Assembly (NCBI RefSeq): GCF_030463535.1
Contig: NC_132878.1
Location: forward strand, 29,985,761-30,049,760
From: Salminus brasiliensis
Taxonomy: Eukaryota; Chordata; Actinopteri; Characiformes; Bryconidae
Length of the DNA stretch: 64,000 nucleotides
Direction: 5' to 3'
In this document: positions 22,348-34,577 of the stretch, piece by piece
Layout of the letters: every line of letters starts with the position of its first letter
Numbering within the stretch: position 1 is the stretch's first letter
The notes under the pieces: generated by a model
Seen by the model: the letters and a program-made list of their open reading frames with translations, nothing else
What the model was told of the DNA's origin: nothing
Databases searched by the model: none
Made by a program: the position numbers and the translations under genes

Positions 22348-22873
22348 ACCCGCTCGCCCGTGGCCCACAGGCCCAAACATGGACTTCGGCCTTAGTTTCG
22401 TCATGTTTGTGTTCATGTGTGCTTGGTTCTTTTCACGTGTGTCGACTCATGATTCAGTTCTAAATGTTCTTTGTCTTTTTGTTTGGTTCATGTGTTTCAC
22501 CTGGGACTGGGGTTACTTAAGGAGCCTCAACACCATTTCAATTTTTCGCTTAGTAGCTGGTCCCCCAGGTCTTCCCCCTTTTGTCGATATAGTGCCGGTC
22601 GAGGGCAACTTAAGTTAACCCCTGTTTAACCCAGGCTCTGCCTGCAGGATTCCTTTCATGTCCCCTTTTGGTTTTCCCCCCGGCCCTGGCCGTTCACGCC
22701 AGCTCAGCTCCCGGTTCATCCCAGTCCCAGGTTCGTTTGGTTTCGCCCTCTTGTTTGTCATATTTGTGTTGTATTTAATTTGTACCCCATAGTCGCTGCT
22801 TCTTTTGCAGCATGCTTTGATTCCATCTCTGCGAGTGTTCATCCCTCTGTGTCTGACCTAGCACGCCATGACA
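22348..22873 (+). repeat. 3' LTR of the gypsy element (shortened)
   Basis: Starts after a purine stretch GAGGGGGAC that fits a polypurine tract, lacks the first bases of the left LTR, and carries an internal deletion after CAACACCA. It ends at CATGACA. The left border is approximate. Confidence 0.7.
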
Positions 22874-23110
22874 AAGCCACTGTAAGTGTAAAAAATAAAA
22901 TTACAATAAGACATGGTCAGTGTCTGTAAGACTCTGGAACTCCTTTCAAGTGACTAATATTATTAGTAACTAATAATATTAGTTTTAAGTGTAAGACTTT
23001 ACACTTTTTAATCAGATAACAGCAATAACTTAATGGCACAACAGGACAAAACGGCTCAAAACGTCTTCTCTTTTCCCATGATTAAAAACACAGATATTGT
23101 TTACCTCTAA
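22874..23110. other. Spacer, nothing recognised
   Basis: AT-rich, with a short local inverted repeat around TAATATTATTAGT at 22955-22995. Confidence 0.5.
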
Positions 23111-23712
23111 TTCTATTTATTTATTTATTTATTTATTTACAGTGCTACAGCCAAATGTCATTTATATTACCAATCTGGACACTACCTCATGGATTTTCAT
23201 GGATCAGCTTTCTCATACATTTTAAATTCTGTATTTATGTATTTATATATATATATATATATACATACATACATATACAAATATTTTAATATAAGACTGT
23301 GAGTGTTTACCCTTGACTGTTTATTGCTTACTGCAGGACAGAATTTGCAGCAGCAAAAACGAAAGAACAAACATGAATTCTATTTATTTATTTATTTATT
23401 TACAGTGCTACAGCCAAATGTCATTTATATTACCAATCTGGACACTACCTCATGGATTTTCATGGATCAGCTTTCTCATAGATTTTAAATTTTGTGTTTG
23501 AACAATGTATGTATATATATATGTATATATAAACATATGTATGTTTATATATAAACGTATATATATAAACATATGTATGTATAAACATGCATACATACAT
23601 AAATACATATACAAATATTTTAATATAAGACTGTGAGTGTTTACCCTTGACTGTTTACTGCTTACTGCAGGACGGAATTTGCAGTAGCAAAAAAGAATGA
23701 ACAAACATGAAG
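23111..23712. repeat. Tandem duplication of a 0.3-kb AT-rich unit
   Basis: Unit 1 (about 23111-23377) and unit 2 (about 23378-23712) share (TATT)n, ACAGTGCTACAGCCAAATGT, CTCATGGATTTTCATGG, the AATATTTTAATATAAGACTG block and GACTGTTTA-TGCTTACTGCA. The TATA/CATA microsatellite between differs in length. Confidence 0.9.
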
Positions 23713-23920
23713 GGAGGTTAGAAATAACTGTTTACAGTTACCTTAATCACACTAAATAGTTACATGGGGTTCACACAGGTTTCATTTCAAATGATTCCAG
23801 GTGTAGTCTGTTCTGTTCAGTGTTTATTGCTACTTAAAATGAGCTGCCTCCCCATGTTTATTATCCACCCAACCTGAATATGTTATAACATTCCAATTTG
23901 GTTTTCACCAACTTCATTCA

Positions 23921-24901
23921 TCAAAGCACTCTCATCAGTGCAGAATCTGTTCTTAATATTTGAAAAGTTAAAATGACTTTAGTACATTTTCTAAACCATG
24001 GATAAAATAAAGCATAAATCACTGGATTGATTGTAGAGTTCAGATATAAAAGAACCACTAAATTATGGAATGATATTGTTTCTATGGCACTGCTTATGAA
24101 AGTATTAACAAAGTATGGAAATAAACATGCCAGAAACACAGCCACTAAAATGCTGAGCACTTTTGCGGCTTTTCTCTCCGATTTCATTGAGTCTGTCATG
24201 TTCTTTGAGCCATGAGCTGCATTGTGTGCATTAAGGTCTCTGATAGCATTGGCATGTTTCTTAGCAATAACGAAAACTAGGACATAAAATATGATTATCA
24301 TAGAACATGGAATAACAAAAACAAAAACAAGATCAACCAGAGACCAGATCTCATGTAACACAACAAGGCACTGTTCAGGACACATTACCAGACTGACAGA
24401 ATTTCCATTAAAGTAAAGAAGTGCAGAGTTATAAGACAGTAGCACAAACCAGTTACATAAAATCACAATGCAAACTTTGCCAACAGATACTTTTTCCATG
24501 TAGAGAAAAGGGTTAGAGATGGCAAAGTATCGATCAACAGCAATAAGAGCCACATTATATATCGAAATGCTTGTGACAAAAAAGGAGATTAGAACAAAAA
24601 ACACACAGATTACTGGCCCAAAAATCCAGCAGGATTCAGTCAACCGACTTAAGTGAAATGGCATCACAAAGACTCCCACCAGGAAGTCTGACACAGCCAG
24701 GGAGAGGATAAGCATGTTAGTTGGTGTGTGGAGCTGCTTGAAGTGACAAACAGAGATGATGATCAGCAGGTTTCCACACACAGTTAGGAGAACAGCAGCA
24801 GCAGCACACACACACATAAACACATACAGAGCAGATACAGATCTCTCTGGACAGGAAAACTGTAGGCATTGATCAGTTAGGTTAACCTCCATTAAGTTCA
24901 T
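23921..24901 (-). CDS. Trace amine-associated receptor, clade III type (TAAR A)
   Basis: Intact single-exon class A GPCR of 326 residues. Seven hydrophobic segments are visible. N-glycosylation site NLT is at 7-9; Asp2.50 is D72 (LAVSD); Cys3.25 is C99; DRY is at 123-125; the ECL2 CPEQC cysteines are C174 and C178. The TAAR signature NSTINPVIYALFYPWF starts at N289. The classical amine-binding Asp3.32 is Ser106, while Asp5.42 is present (D190). Position 6.48 is Leu260 instead of Trp. Family knowledge: TAARs are Gs/olfactory G-protein-coupled amine receptors of olfactory neurons; fish clade III members lack Asp3.32. The start is supported by the TATA-like element at 25006-25014. Ligand unknown. 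Confidence 0.93.
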   Translation of the reverse strand: MNLMEVNLTDQCLQFSCPERSVSALYVFMCVCAAAAVLLTVCGNLLIIISVCHFKQLHTPTNMLILSLAVSDFLVGVFVMPFHLSRLTESCWIFGPVICVFFVLISFFVTSISIYNVALIAVDRYFAISNPFLYMEKVSVGKVCIVILCNWFVLLSYNSALLYFNGNSVSLVMCPEQCLVVLHEIWSLVDLVFVFVIPCSMIIIFYVLVFVIAKKHANAIRDLNAHNAAHGSKNMTDSMKSERKAAKVLSILVAVFLACLFPYFVNTFISSAIETISFHNLVVLLYLNSTINPVIYALFYPWFRKCTKVILTFQILRTDSALMRVL

Positions 24902-25005
24902 GAATGCTGCATTTAGATTGTGTTCAAATAAATAACTTCCTAGCTACTGGTAACAGTTCAGCTTCATGGTGAAAAGAACTGTAGACTGAGCAGACCAAAG
25001 TTCTA

Positions 25006-25037
25006 TTATTTATAATGAACAGAACATGCTCACACCC
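25006..25037 (-). promoter_or_regulatory. TAAR promoter module upstream of TAAR A
   Basis: On the minus strand TTATAAATA (25014-25006) lies about 105 bases before the start codon. GGGTGTGAGC (25037-25028) is 13 bases further upstream. The same pair occurs before several other receptors in the window. Confidence 0.6.
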
Positions 25038-25244
25038 ACTTGATACATATGTAATTGACTTGAGAGAGAAAAAAAAACAGCTCACAGAACAAGGAAACCA
25101 CATCAGCTTTGTTCAAACCTTCATTGAAGATTGACTTACACTGTGTTTGGACATGTACATACACTTAGCATTCACATTAATGTGTGTTTTAATTATTGAG
25201 GGGTTTTCTAAAATCCAAATATATAAAAATATTAAAATATGGTC

Positions 25245-25490
25245 AAATATGCACAGATCAGCCATATGATTAATACCATTTCTATGTTTCTAAACTCATT
25301 GTCTATTCTCAGCTCCACCCACTACAAAGGATCACTTTGTAGTTCTATAATTATGGACTGTAGTCAATCTGATTCTCTGCATACTTTGTTGGCCTCCTTT
25401 AACCCTGTTCAGGACCTTGTTCAATGGTCAGGACCCCACAGGTCCACCACAGAGCAGATATTATTTGGGTGGTGGACAGGGCCAGTTGTA
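25245..25490 (-). repeat. Dispersed fish repeat
   Basis: CAGCTCCACCCACTACAAAG, CTTTGTAGTTCTATAATTA, TGTTGGCCTCCTTTAACCC, GTCAGGACCCCACAGG and CCACCACAGAGCAGATATTA are successive words of a non-coding repeat that I recognise as very common in ostariophysan fish. Confidence 0.65.
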
Positions 25491-26159
25491 GCCTAAATAT
25501 ATAGCCTAGGCCTATGTAGCCAGGAACTGTATTACAGAGGCTCCACTAATAATAAATCAGTAAGTCAGTATATATTTTTTTAATCAGATCAATCTTAGCA
25601 GGGTCTACCATTTTGTACAAAAGAGTTTGTTTCAATGCTGCACCTAATTAGGCCTGCCTACATCATCCAAAAATTCTTTGCATAACTGTAGTGGATGGAA
25701 ACACTGCAAATTACGCATTTGTTTCCCTGCATAGATTGTAAGATCCCGGCCTTGGACTTGGGTTGGGACCACAGATTACCATCTCTGGGCTCAGATTCTT
25801 TATTCATTTTCCGTTTAGTTTTTATGTCTGACTTACAAAATACTTACAAAATATCATTACTGAATTACGTACAATAAAAGTATATTTAAATATTTTGTTG
25901 ATGACAAGTAAAAGGCTGTGCGCTATAGAGTTCGCAAAGCAATGAATCGGGTAAAGCAGTGTTATGGAAGAAAATTAGAGTCACATTTCCAGTGGAGTGG
26001 ATCTAGAACTGTGGACGCAGTGGACGATATCAGATTGCAAAATCCCACCTTTTGGATTGGTGAGAGCAGACATGTCTCTGGCAAATTAACTTCTATGAAG
26101 TCTGTTAAATTCCAGTGGCAGAGGAAGCAAAGCGGCTCCAGATGTCACTGAGCCACCAC

Positions 26160-26345
26160 AATGCTTCACTGTAGGCAGGATGTTTTTTTCAGGGTATGCT
26201 TCATTCTTCCTGCTCCAGACATACCACTAATCCAGGTTTGTTTCATCACTCCACAGAACAGATTACCAAAACTTCTGTGGTTTATTTATATGGTTTTGAG
26301 CAGACTGGAGACTTTTCTTGTAGAAGTGACACTACCCTCCACAAA
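26160..26345 (-). mobile_element. Tc1-like transposon remnant
   Basis: The words CTTCACTGTAGGCAGGATG, CTGCTCCAGACATACCACT and GTTTCATCACTCCACAGAAC follow the layout of a Tc1-type transposase gene read in reverse. A related piece (CTCCTCCAGACATACCACTG) is at 28790. No open frame survives. Confidence 0.5.
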
Positions 26346-26766
26346 TACTTAATATGTCCCTTTTACTAAGTAGAGAATTGTTGCTTTTACACAAAACTCT
26401 CCAAATGGCAACTGTACAGGAGAAGGCGCATCAGCTGTTATACTTAATTTATTTCTTTATGTCTTAAAGAACTGAGACCACCATTTCTTGTTTATTACCT
26501 ATATATTTACTCAATAGATGAAAAGATGAAATTGGTTGGGTAAACTACGTGATAAGTCATATTCTATGCATGTGGTTTCTGCACAAAATTCAACTCCCAT
26601 TTCCCCAACCCAGAACAGCCCAGGCTAAATTGCAGCAACATTTTTAATGGTTAGACAGTATTAACGTAGTTCAAGACTAGTTTTCATCCATGGCAAACCA
26701 GCCTTATGTTCTGTAAAGTTTGAAGTTTTTAATATTACTCTTGATATTATTTTATTAATCAGCAAA

Positions 26767-26930
26767 CATTTATGAGTACAGAATCTGTATTGAATATTTG
26801 AAGAGTTAAAATGACTTTGGAACACTTTCTGAACCAGGGGTAAAATAAAGCATAAATCACCGGATTTATTGAAGAATTAAGATATAAAAGAATCAATAAA
26901 TAATCCACTAATTGTGTCCCATTTCCTATT
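26767..26930 (-). pseudogene. TAAR remnant: last ~55 codons only
   Basis: The minus strand keeps ECL3, TM7 and the C-terminus of a receptor almost identical to TAAR B (LNSSINPVIYALFYPWFRKC, then ILTLQIFNTDSVLI). At about 26930 the homology jumps from codons in ECL3 to sequence that matches 31727 onward, the flank upstream of TAAR B. The rest of the coding sequence (TM1-TM6), start codon and promoter are missing. The 3' flank from about 26340 matches 29.86-30.6 kb and the 5' flank to about 27150 matches 31.73-31.97 kb, so this is a duplicated copy with one internal deletion of roughly 0.95 kb. Confidence 0.9.
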
Positions 26931-27138
26931 AACTTGTTTCATATTATAGACTTGAGCAATCTACAGAGAGAAGTAACAGTTTTCCTCAATCCAGTTCACC
27001 ATTACTCAGTTGTATACACTGAGTAGCTATAGTACATTACAATACAGTACTATTTGTCTATGATTGTACTGGTCTCCCTTGCTTTGGAAAGATTTATGTT
27101 TCCATGCTGTGTAAAACATGATTCTTACAAAAACATGG
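26931..27138. repeat. Duplicated 5' flank of TAAR B
   Basis: CTTGTTTCATATTAT, CAGAGAGAAGTAACAGTT, CCTCAATCCAGT and CACCATTACTCAGTTG occur here and at 31727-31815 in the same order. Confidence 0.85.
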
Positions 27139-27400
27139 TTCAGTGGCTCAGTGGTTAGTGTGCTGGAACACTAATTAACAGGTTTGTGAATTAGAGCCAG
27201 CGGTTCTAGCGCACTTACATGATAAGTCACTAGCTGAGAGGACTCCTATTGTGTTCCCTCCTCAGCCAGTGACTGAATCTGCCACATACAACTCTCAGCG
27301 ATGAATGTAAGCGTAACCTTGGTTGCCACTGTTGAGCTCAATTGGTGCTGCAGCAGATCTGACCCTGCACTGTTATCCTGGCTTTCTTAGCTGGGATATG
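27139..27400 (+). mobile_element. SINE-like remnant
   Basis: CAGTGGCTCAGTGGTTAGTG is a tRNA-like box A as in the SINE at 49388-49660, and related wording occurs at 31955-32075 in the equivalent position upstream of TAAR B. The rest is diverged. Confidence 0.5.
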
Positions 27401-27559
27401 AGAAGGGAATAATTTTATTGTGTTGTACAATGTATATGTGCGTATATATAGTACACCCCTGATGAATACATGTTAGAAACTGACTTGTAACATTACATTT
27501 TGGTGGACCACCTTTTCCTGGGTAGTACTAGTTTGTCTTACACGGTAAGTGTGGCACAG

Positions 27560-27895
27560 GATCCTTGGAAATTACTATGTGACATGTAGACTCCCACTTG
27601 GCCTCTATATGGCTATCCAACACTTCTTCACAGGATAGTGAGCAGTTACATTTTGGTGGGATGACAAGGGTTCCGCTGTTATTGGCACTGCACATTTACA
27701 TGAAAAGTGTTTTGAATGGCATCCTCCTTGAAATATTCTGCCTTTTCCAGCAAAACTGTACAGAGCTTAGTCACCAGCCTCTGGCCACCAATGAAGGGTT
27801 GCCTACTCAATGTATTTGCCACCACATTTGTTACCAGGATACTGGATACTAACTTACCAGTCCGACTCTGCTCACATGTGTCAAGTTTGGGCATT
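27560..27895 (-). pseudogene. gypsy pol fragment (RNase H to integrase linker)
   Basis: The minus frame reads NVVANTLSRQPFIGG then a loop with LLEKAEYFKEDAIQ. The NVVADALSR-type motif marks the end of RNase H in gypsy-type pol. It lies downstream of the gag fragment in the same orientation, so both may come from one deleted element. Confidence 0.6.
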
Positions 27896-28079
27896 CATTA
27901 GGATGTAGGTTAACAGATTGGTTAACAGATTTCTGTCCAGGCAGTGAAGGTATGCCCCCTTCAACCAGTCACTGAACCTTTTACAGACCACTAAAGAGCC
28001 AGAAACTCCAAGCAATGCATGAACGAGGGCCTTATTAGCAATGGCAATTGGTTGTGCCTTGTGTCTTTCATCATGAAGG

Positions 28080-28153
28080 ACCTGAGATAGCACAGCATCC
28101 TAACCTCAATTGATCGTTTGATTGGATGGTTTGGGTGCTGTGCTATCTCAGGT
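28080..28153. repeat. 18-bp perfect inverted repeat
   Basis: ACCTGAGATAGCACAGCA at 28080-28097 and its exact reverse complement at 28136-28153 enclose a 38-base spacer. It lies between the gypsy gag and pol fragments. Confidence 0.9.
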
Positions 28154-28186
28154 ACTTTTTATGCACTTGGGACTTTGGTGGCTCAA

Positions 28187-28751
28187 CAAGGCATTCCCCT
28201 CAGAAACTACCATGGTCGCCCAACCCAATAGTCGACAGGGCTTTCTTTGTCTATAGACAGTGTGGAAAAGAAATTGGCAAGTGGCAAACATAAGAAAGGG
28301 CTGTCACTAAAGTAATGTTTCAGCTCATAGATTTTCTCAGAACTCACAACAGTGCCAACCTTACCTTCTACCTTCACCATGTTCTTAGCCATACCAAATA
28401 GTTGACTCAGAATTGTGTTTGCTCTTTCTGTATCAGGACAACTGCTTTTCTGTAAATACAACTCCATAACATCAATCCACTCCTGGACATTGTACTTGTT
28501 ACTCCTGTCTCCTCTGAGCATAGGTGGCTCTTTGATATCTGAACTATTAGGCTCATTTTGGAAAGGTCAAGTGAAGTGTTGGGATTTTCTGTTCCCCATG
28601 TTTTGGGTGATGCTAAGGAGGTACGAGTAACTGGGCTTTGACTGGCTACTATTTGACTTCCAATGGTCCTAACATTCCCTATAAATTTACACAACTGCTG
28701 TGTAACACTATCACTAATATCAGCAGGGGTTGGACACGTGGGTCTCATCAA
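28187..28751 (-). pseudogene. gypsy gag fragment
   Basis: The minus strand reads KYNVQEWIDVMELYL, MAKNMVKV, then HYFSDSPFLCLPLANFF and DYWVGR, the order of a gypsy-type capsid of a different family from the element at 18.6 kb. An upstream frame (28751-28407) probably carries the N-terminus. No intact protein. Confidence 0.6.
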
Positions 28752-28760
28752 CTCATTAAA

Positions 28761-29560
28761 TCAGTTTTTTGATGTATGCTTAATTTTTTCTCCTCCAGAC
28801 ATACCACTGATCCACAGGGCAAAACGTTTCCAGTTTTGTTTTGCTCCAAAGAACAGAATCCCAAATCGTCTGTGGAGTTCAGGCATAGAGACTTTCAGTG
28901 TGTAGTATATGCTATACTGTGCAAACTGAAACCTCGGTGCCTTTTTGACCAACTGCCTCCTCAGGAATATAATGGCAGATGGTAATAGCTTCCTCTTTCT
29001 GCCATGTCCAGGCTGAGTTGTCAATGTTTGTTTAACTCTGAACTTGCAAACTATGCTTCTAGCTGGGTCTATAGGAACATTCAGTGCCTTTGCTAACTTT
29101 GGTATAATTTTTTGTTTGTGCAAGGCCATTTTTAATAGGCAATCAAATGTCACAGTCAACAAACCCCTAGCCATTCCAGGTATTTGATATGTTTCTGAAG
29201 CCTCTGAAGCATACATGATGCAACTAATGAAGCCCTTGATTAGTTGCATTAGGTGTGCTTGAGACAACACCTTATTTGCAAATATGTGCTCTTCTGTGGG
29301 ATACTATTCAGGTGGTTGAATAAATCTGAAACTGCCCTAGTCATTAAAAGTGGCATTTTCAGATGAACCACTTTTTTGTTGTTGTTGAGCTAAAAGGCTG
29401 TAACATAGTTGAGCTTAAATTGTTCTTGTTTTATTGGTTTATTGCTAACAACTGAAAGTTTAGCAAACATTTGTCAATAATCCTAATTTGCAATGAGGGT
29501 TGAATAATTTTGATTGCAGCTGTATTGATGGATTTTTTTCTGGATGTTTTCTATGATTTT
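28761..29560 (-). mobile_element. Decayed Tc1-like transposase gene
   Basis: An open frame 29270-28761 on the minus strand includes KALNVPIDPARSIVCKFRV and QPGHGRKRKLLP, the typical second helix-turn-helix and GRPR-like motif of Tc1 transposases, then a stretch around FQFAQYSIYY. The catalytic DDE part is absent or unrecognisable. The upstream end near 29.4-29.55 kb contains TTAAATTGTTCTTG-type terminal words. Confidence 0.6.
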
Positions 29561-30606
29561 CCAACTTAGCTTAGTTAGCTTACTTTTTGTGACAAAATGT
29601 TGTTTCTTGTAGGCCAGAGACTAGTTTGCCTGTGTGGTTCTATATACAGATGCTTTGTCTTTTGTGTTGCTTTGAGGCCCTGAGGGATTTTCATATTGTA
29701 AACTATATAGTTGTATAAGGGTAGAATTACTTAACGAATTACTCTAAGAAGCGCCGTAGTTCTTGTTCTGTGTGTTTCTTTTGCCATAAACATACAGCCT
29801 TTTTCATCCATCCTAGTTTATGCATCCCAGGAAAGAAATTACATATACACTACCCATGACAAATACTGAATATGTACTTGTAGTAAGTAGAATATTGTTG
29901 CTTTCACACAAAACTTTCCAAATGGCAACTGTACAGGAGAAGATACTTTCTGTATAAATAGATTGTATTCTGATTAGTAATTCTGAAAAGTAATGTTAGA
30001 GCATTTCTATGGGTGCCTCATTTAGTTTGACACAATATAAATAAATGACTGCTAAATTCAAACTCAAATAAATTCAACATAAATGTAAAAAATTCAAATA
30101 AATGTAACACTAGGGGCATTTCTGAATCTGAATAACATCACTGTTTATTTAGAGTTACTGGTAGTTTATGTTGCCCCTCCCATACATGGCAGCTTGTAGG
30201 TGCTCCTGGCAACTTCATATGTAGTAGATAAAGCCCCAATGTGAAACCATATTTAACATTATGAACATCAAAATAGATTTAAGTATATTCCCTGATCATG
30301 ATAAAAGGCTGATAAAAGGGATGATATAAACACATCAGGTGTTAAACTAAATTTTGCCTTATGCCTTTATTAAAGAAGAAAAATCAAGACCAACATTTCT
30401 TGTTCATTAGCTATATATTTACTCAATAATAAAATGACAGCTTTTATAATAAATAATGTAAACTACATTATTTATCTAGGTACAAGGTAACAAGGTCTGT
30501 TAGTTCCTGGGAGTGATAAAGTTTCTGCACAAAATAGATTTAATTGACTTTAGTTCTTTAAAGTTTTGTGGCAATTCTTGATAACATTCAACACTACTAC
30601 TACTAA
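29561..30606. other. 3' flank of TAAR B, no gene seen
   Basis: AT-rich. From about 29860 it matches the 3' flank of the receptor remnant (CCAAATGGCAACTGTACAGG occurs in both). Confidence 0.6.
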
Positions 30607-31581
30607 TCAGCGGACATTTATGAGTACAGAATCTGTATTGAATATTTGAAGAGTTAAAATGACTTTGGAACACTTTCTGAACCAGGGGTAAAATAAAGCA
30701 TAAATCACCGGATTTATTGAAGAATTAAGATATAAAAGAATTATAAAATATTCTACTAATGTTGTGCCACTTCCTATTAAAACATAAACAAAGTATGGAA
30801 ATAAACATGCCAGAAACACAGCCACTAAAATGCTGAGCACTTTTGCTGCTTTTCTCTCTGATTTCATCGAATCCATCGTGTTCTTTGAAGTTTGAGGCCT
30901 AGTTTGAGTATTAAGGTCTCTGATAGCGGTGGCATGTTTCTTAGCAATAAAAAAAACTAGAACATAAAATAGGATTATCAGAGAACATGGAATAACAAAA
31001 ACAAATAGAAGGTCAACCAAAGACCAGATGTCATTTATCACAAAAAGACACTGTTCAGGACACATTATCAGACCTGTAGATGTTCCATTAAAGTAAAGAA
31101 GTGAAGTGTTGTAAGACATTAATACAAACCAGTTACACAAGACCACAATGCAAGCTGTGTTTACAGACACTGTTTCTGTATAAAGAAATGGATTTGAAAT
31201 GGCAAAATAGCGATCAACAGCAATAAGAGCAACATTATATATTGATGTGCTGGTGCTGCAAAAGGAAATAAAAATGTAAAATGTACACATAGCTGATCCA
31301 AAAATCCAACATGATTCAGTCAGCCGACTTAACTGAAATGGGAGCACGAATACTCCAACCAGAAAGTCTGACACAGCCAGGGAGAGGATAAGCATGTTAG
31401 TTGGTGTGTGGAGCTGCTTGAAGTGACAAACAGAGATAATGACAAGCAGGTTTCCACACACTGTCAACAGAACAACAGCAGCTGCACACACATAAAGAAA
31501 CACATACACAGCAGATACAGATCTGTCTGGACAGGACAACTGTAAGCAGTGATCAGTTTGGTTAACCTCTGTAAGATTCAT
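30607..31581 (-). CDS. Trace amine-associated receptor, clade III type (TAAR B)
   Basis: Intact 324-residue receptor close to TAAR A. The start is the ATG at 31581 (MNLTEVNQTD), which aligns with the starts of the other receptors. A longer open frame to 31686 would begin upstream of the expected transcription start, since the TATA-like element is at 31695-31702. Landmarks: NLT and NQT glycosylation sites, C99, Ser106 at 3.32, DRY 123-125, CPEQC 174-178, Asp190 at 5.42, Leu260 at 6.48, NSSINPVIY at 286-294 and PWF 299-301. The C-terminus ends NTDSVLINVR, unlike the ALMxVL end of others. Its full flanks were copied once to make the remnant at 26767. Confidence 0.93.
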   Translation of the reverse strand: MNLTEVNQTDHCLQLSCPDRSVSAVYVFLYVCAAAVVLLTVCGNLLVIISVCHFKQLHTPTNMLILSLAVSDFLVGVFVLPFQLSRLTESCWIFGSAMCTFYIFISFCSTSTSIYNVALIAVDRYFAISNPFLYTETVSVNTACIVVLCNWFVLMSYNTSLLYFNGTSTGLIMCPEQCLFVINDIWSLVDLLFVFVIPCSLIILFYVLVFFIAKKHATAIRDLNTQTRPQTSKNTMDSMKSERKAAKVLSILVAVFLACLFPYFVYVLIGSGTTLVEYFIILLYLNSSINPVIYALFYPWFRKCSKVILTLQIFNTDSVLINVR

Positions 31582-31694
31582 GGATCCAGCATTTAAATTG
31601 TGCCCCAAAAACACTTTAACATCTGGTTTCTTCCACAAGTAAAAGTCCAGCTCATAGCAAAAGGAACTGCAGGCGGAGTAGACCAAAGCTCTGG

Positions 31695-31725
31695 TATTTA
31701 TACTGGATGGAACCTGTTAACACCC
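31695..31725 (-). promoter_or_regulatory. TAAR promoter module upstream of TAAR B
   Basis: TATAAATA (31702-31695) lies about 115 bases before the ATG. GGGTGTTAAC (31725-31716) is upstream of it, a variant of the box before TAAR A. Confidence 0.55.
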
Positions 31726-31954
31726 ACTTGTTTCATATTATGTAATTGACTTGTGCAATCCACAGAGAGAAGTAACAGTTCTCCTCAATCCAGTGCACCA
31801 TTACTCAGTTGCATACATTAACACATCTGAGTGGCTTTAGTATACATATTGAGTAGCTATAGCATATTACACTGCAGTCCCTTTTTTCTATGACTGTACT
31901 GGACTTGATTTATGCTTCCCTGCTGTATAAAATATGACTTCTAAATAAACATTG

Positions 31955-32075
31955 TCAGGGGCAGTGATTAGTGTGCTGGGTCATTGATTCTCAGGTTTGT
32001 GGGTTCAATACCTGGATTGAACAGTTGGGCCCCTGAGGAGAGCACTTACATTATAATTGTAAATGTCTATAAAAT
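31955..32075 (+). mobile_element. SINE fragment
   Basis: GCAGTGATTAGTGTGCTGGG, GTGGGTTCAATACCTGG (box B-like), GTTGGGCCCCTGAGG and ACTTACATTATAATTGTAAATG are a diverged tRNA-derived SINE with the fish-type tail. Confidence 0.6.
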
Positions 32076-32439
32076 ATTTTTTTGTCAGCTTAATTTCTTA
32101 TAGCTAACTTTTTGTCCTAAAATGCAAAATAAATAATTTTAATATATTCATTTGTACTTTTTCTGCTGTTTGGTTAAGGAAAATGTTTTTAAATAAGTGC
32201 AGTGAATGTGTCTCAAGATATAGTGATATAAAGAAGTATCTGGAAGGTTCAGTCACTGACAAACACTTCTTGGGATTATTCACCACGGCAAAAACATTGT
32301 TTTGGATCAAACTTCGACCACTACCTTCTGAGTCCATTCTGGCCAGCGCTACCTGGCATTTCTTCGCCAAGGTACGGTCACTGGTGAACAAGTTGGACGA
32401 ACAAAAGATCTGGATCCTCACACAGAGGTGGCTCAAATA

Positions 32440-32660
32440 GGTTCACCGAAGCCCAGTAGGAATTCAACAGTTACCCAACCTGGAGCCTCTGTTTGCTGTA
32501 GATGGTTCTGAGGTAAATTACTGGTGAATTACGGAGTTTGCACTACAGGCACTGGCTTGAGAAAGCAAAAGTCTTTACCCGCACCAGGACATCAGGAAAT
32601 GGTGCTTCAGTGGGGCAATGCTTTCTCCCAGGCAGCACACCCAGGGGCCACAAGCAACTC
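32440..32660 (+). mobile_element. gypsy pol fragment
   Basis: GTGCTTCAGTGGGGCAATG followed by CTCCCAGGCAGCACACCCAG matches the integrase N-terminal region of the gypsy copies at 44.88 and 47.12 kb. Short and non-functional. Confidence 0.55.
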
Positions 32661-32771
32661 CATTGATTATATAAAATGTCACTGAAACATTACAATGTAT
32701 TTTAATGCATAAAATACTGCATCTAGCCTATAAAAATATGTTATTAAGTTAGCCTTTATTTCAAACATATA

Positions 32772-34577
<1,806 letters not shown>

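Larger units (their letters stand above)
18607..22873 (+). mobile_element. Ty3/gypsy (chromovirus-type) element with both LTRs, internally deleted
   Basis: Long direct repeats flank an internal region with gag, a partial pol and an integrase tail in the usual order. The left repeat starts TGTCAGG at 18607; the right one ends CATGACA at 22873. Five flanking bases AAGAC (left) and AAGCC (right) could be a target-site duplication with one mismatch. The element is about 4.3 kb, shorter than a typical gypsy, because reverse transcriptase runs straight into integrase near 21371. Frame breaks and stops make it non-functional. Confidence 0.85.
25038..26766. other. Intergenic, repeat remnants
   Basis: Contains the dispersed repeat at 25245-25490, a Tc1-type remnant at about 26160-26345 and, from about 26340, the 3' flank of the receptor remnant that matches the 3' flank of TAAR B. 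No other gene seen. Confidence 0.5.

Noticed and set aside
31582-31686. N-terminal extension of TAAR B (35 extra residues)
   Set aside because: The upstream start would lie above the transcription start expected from the TATA-like element at 31695-31702, and the extension is not shared by paralogs.
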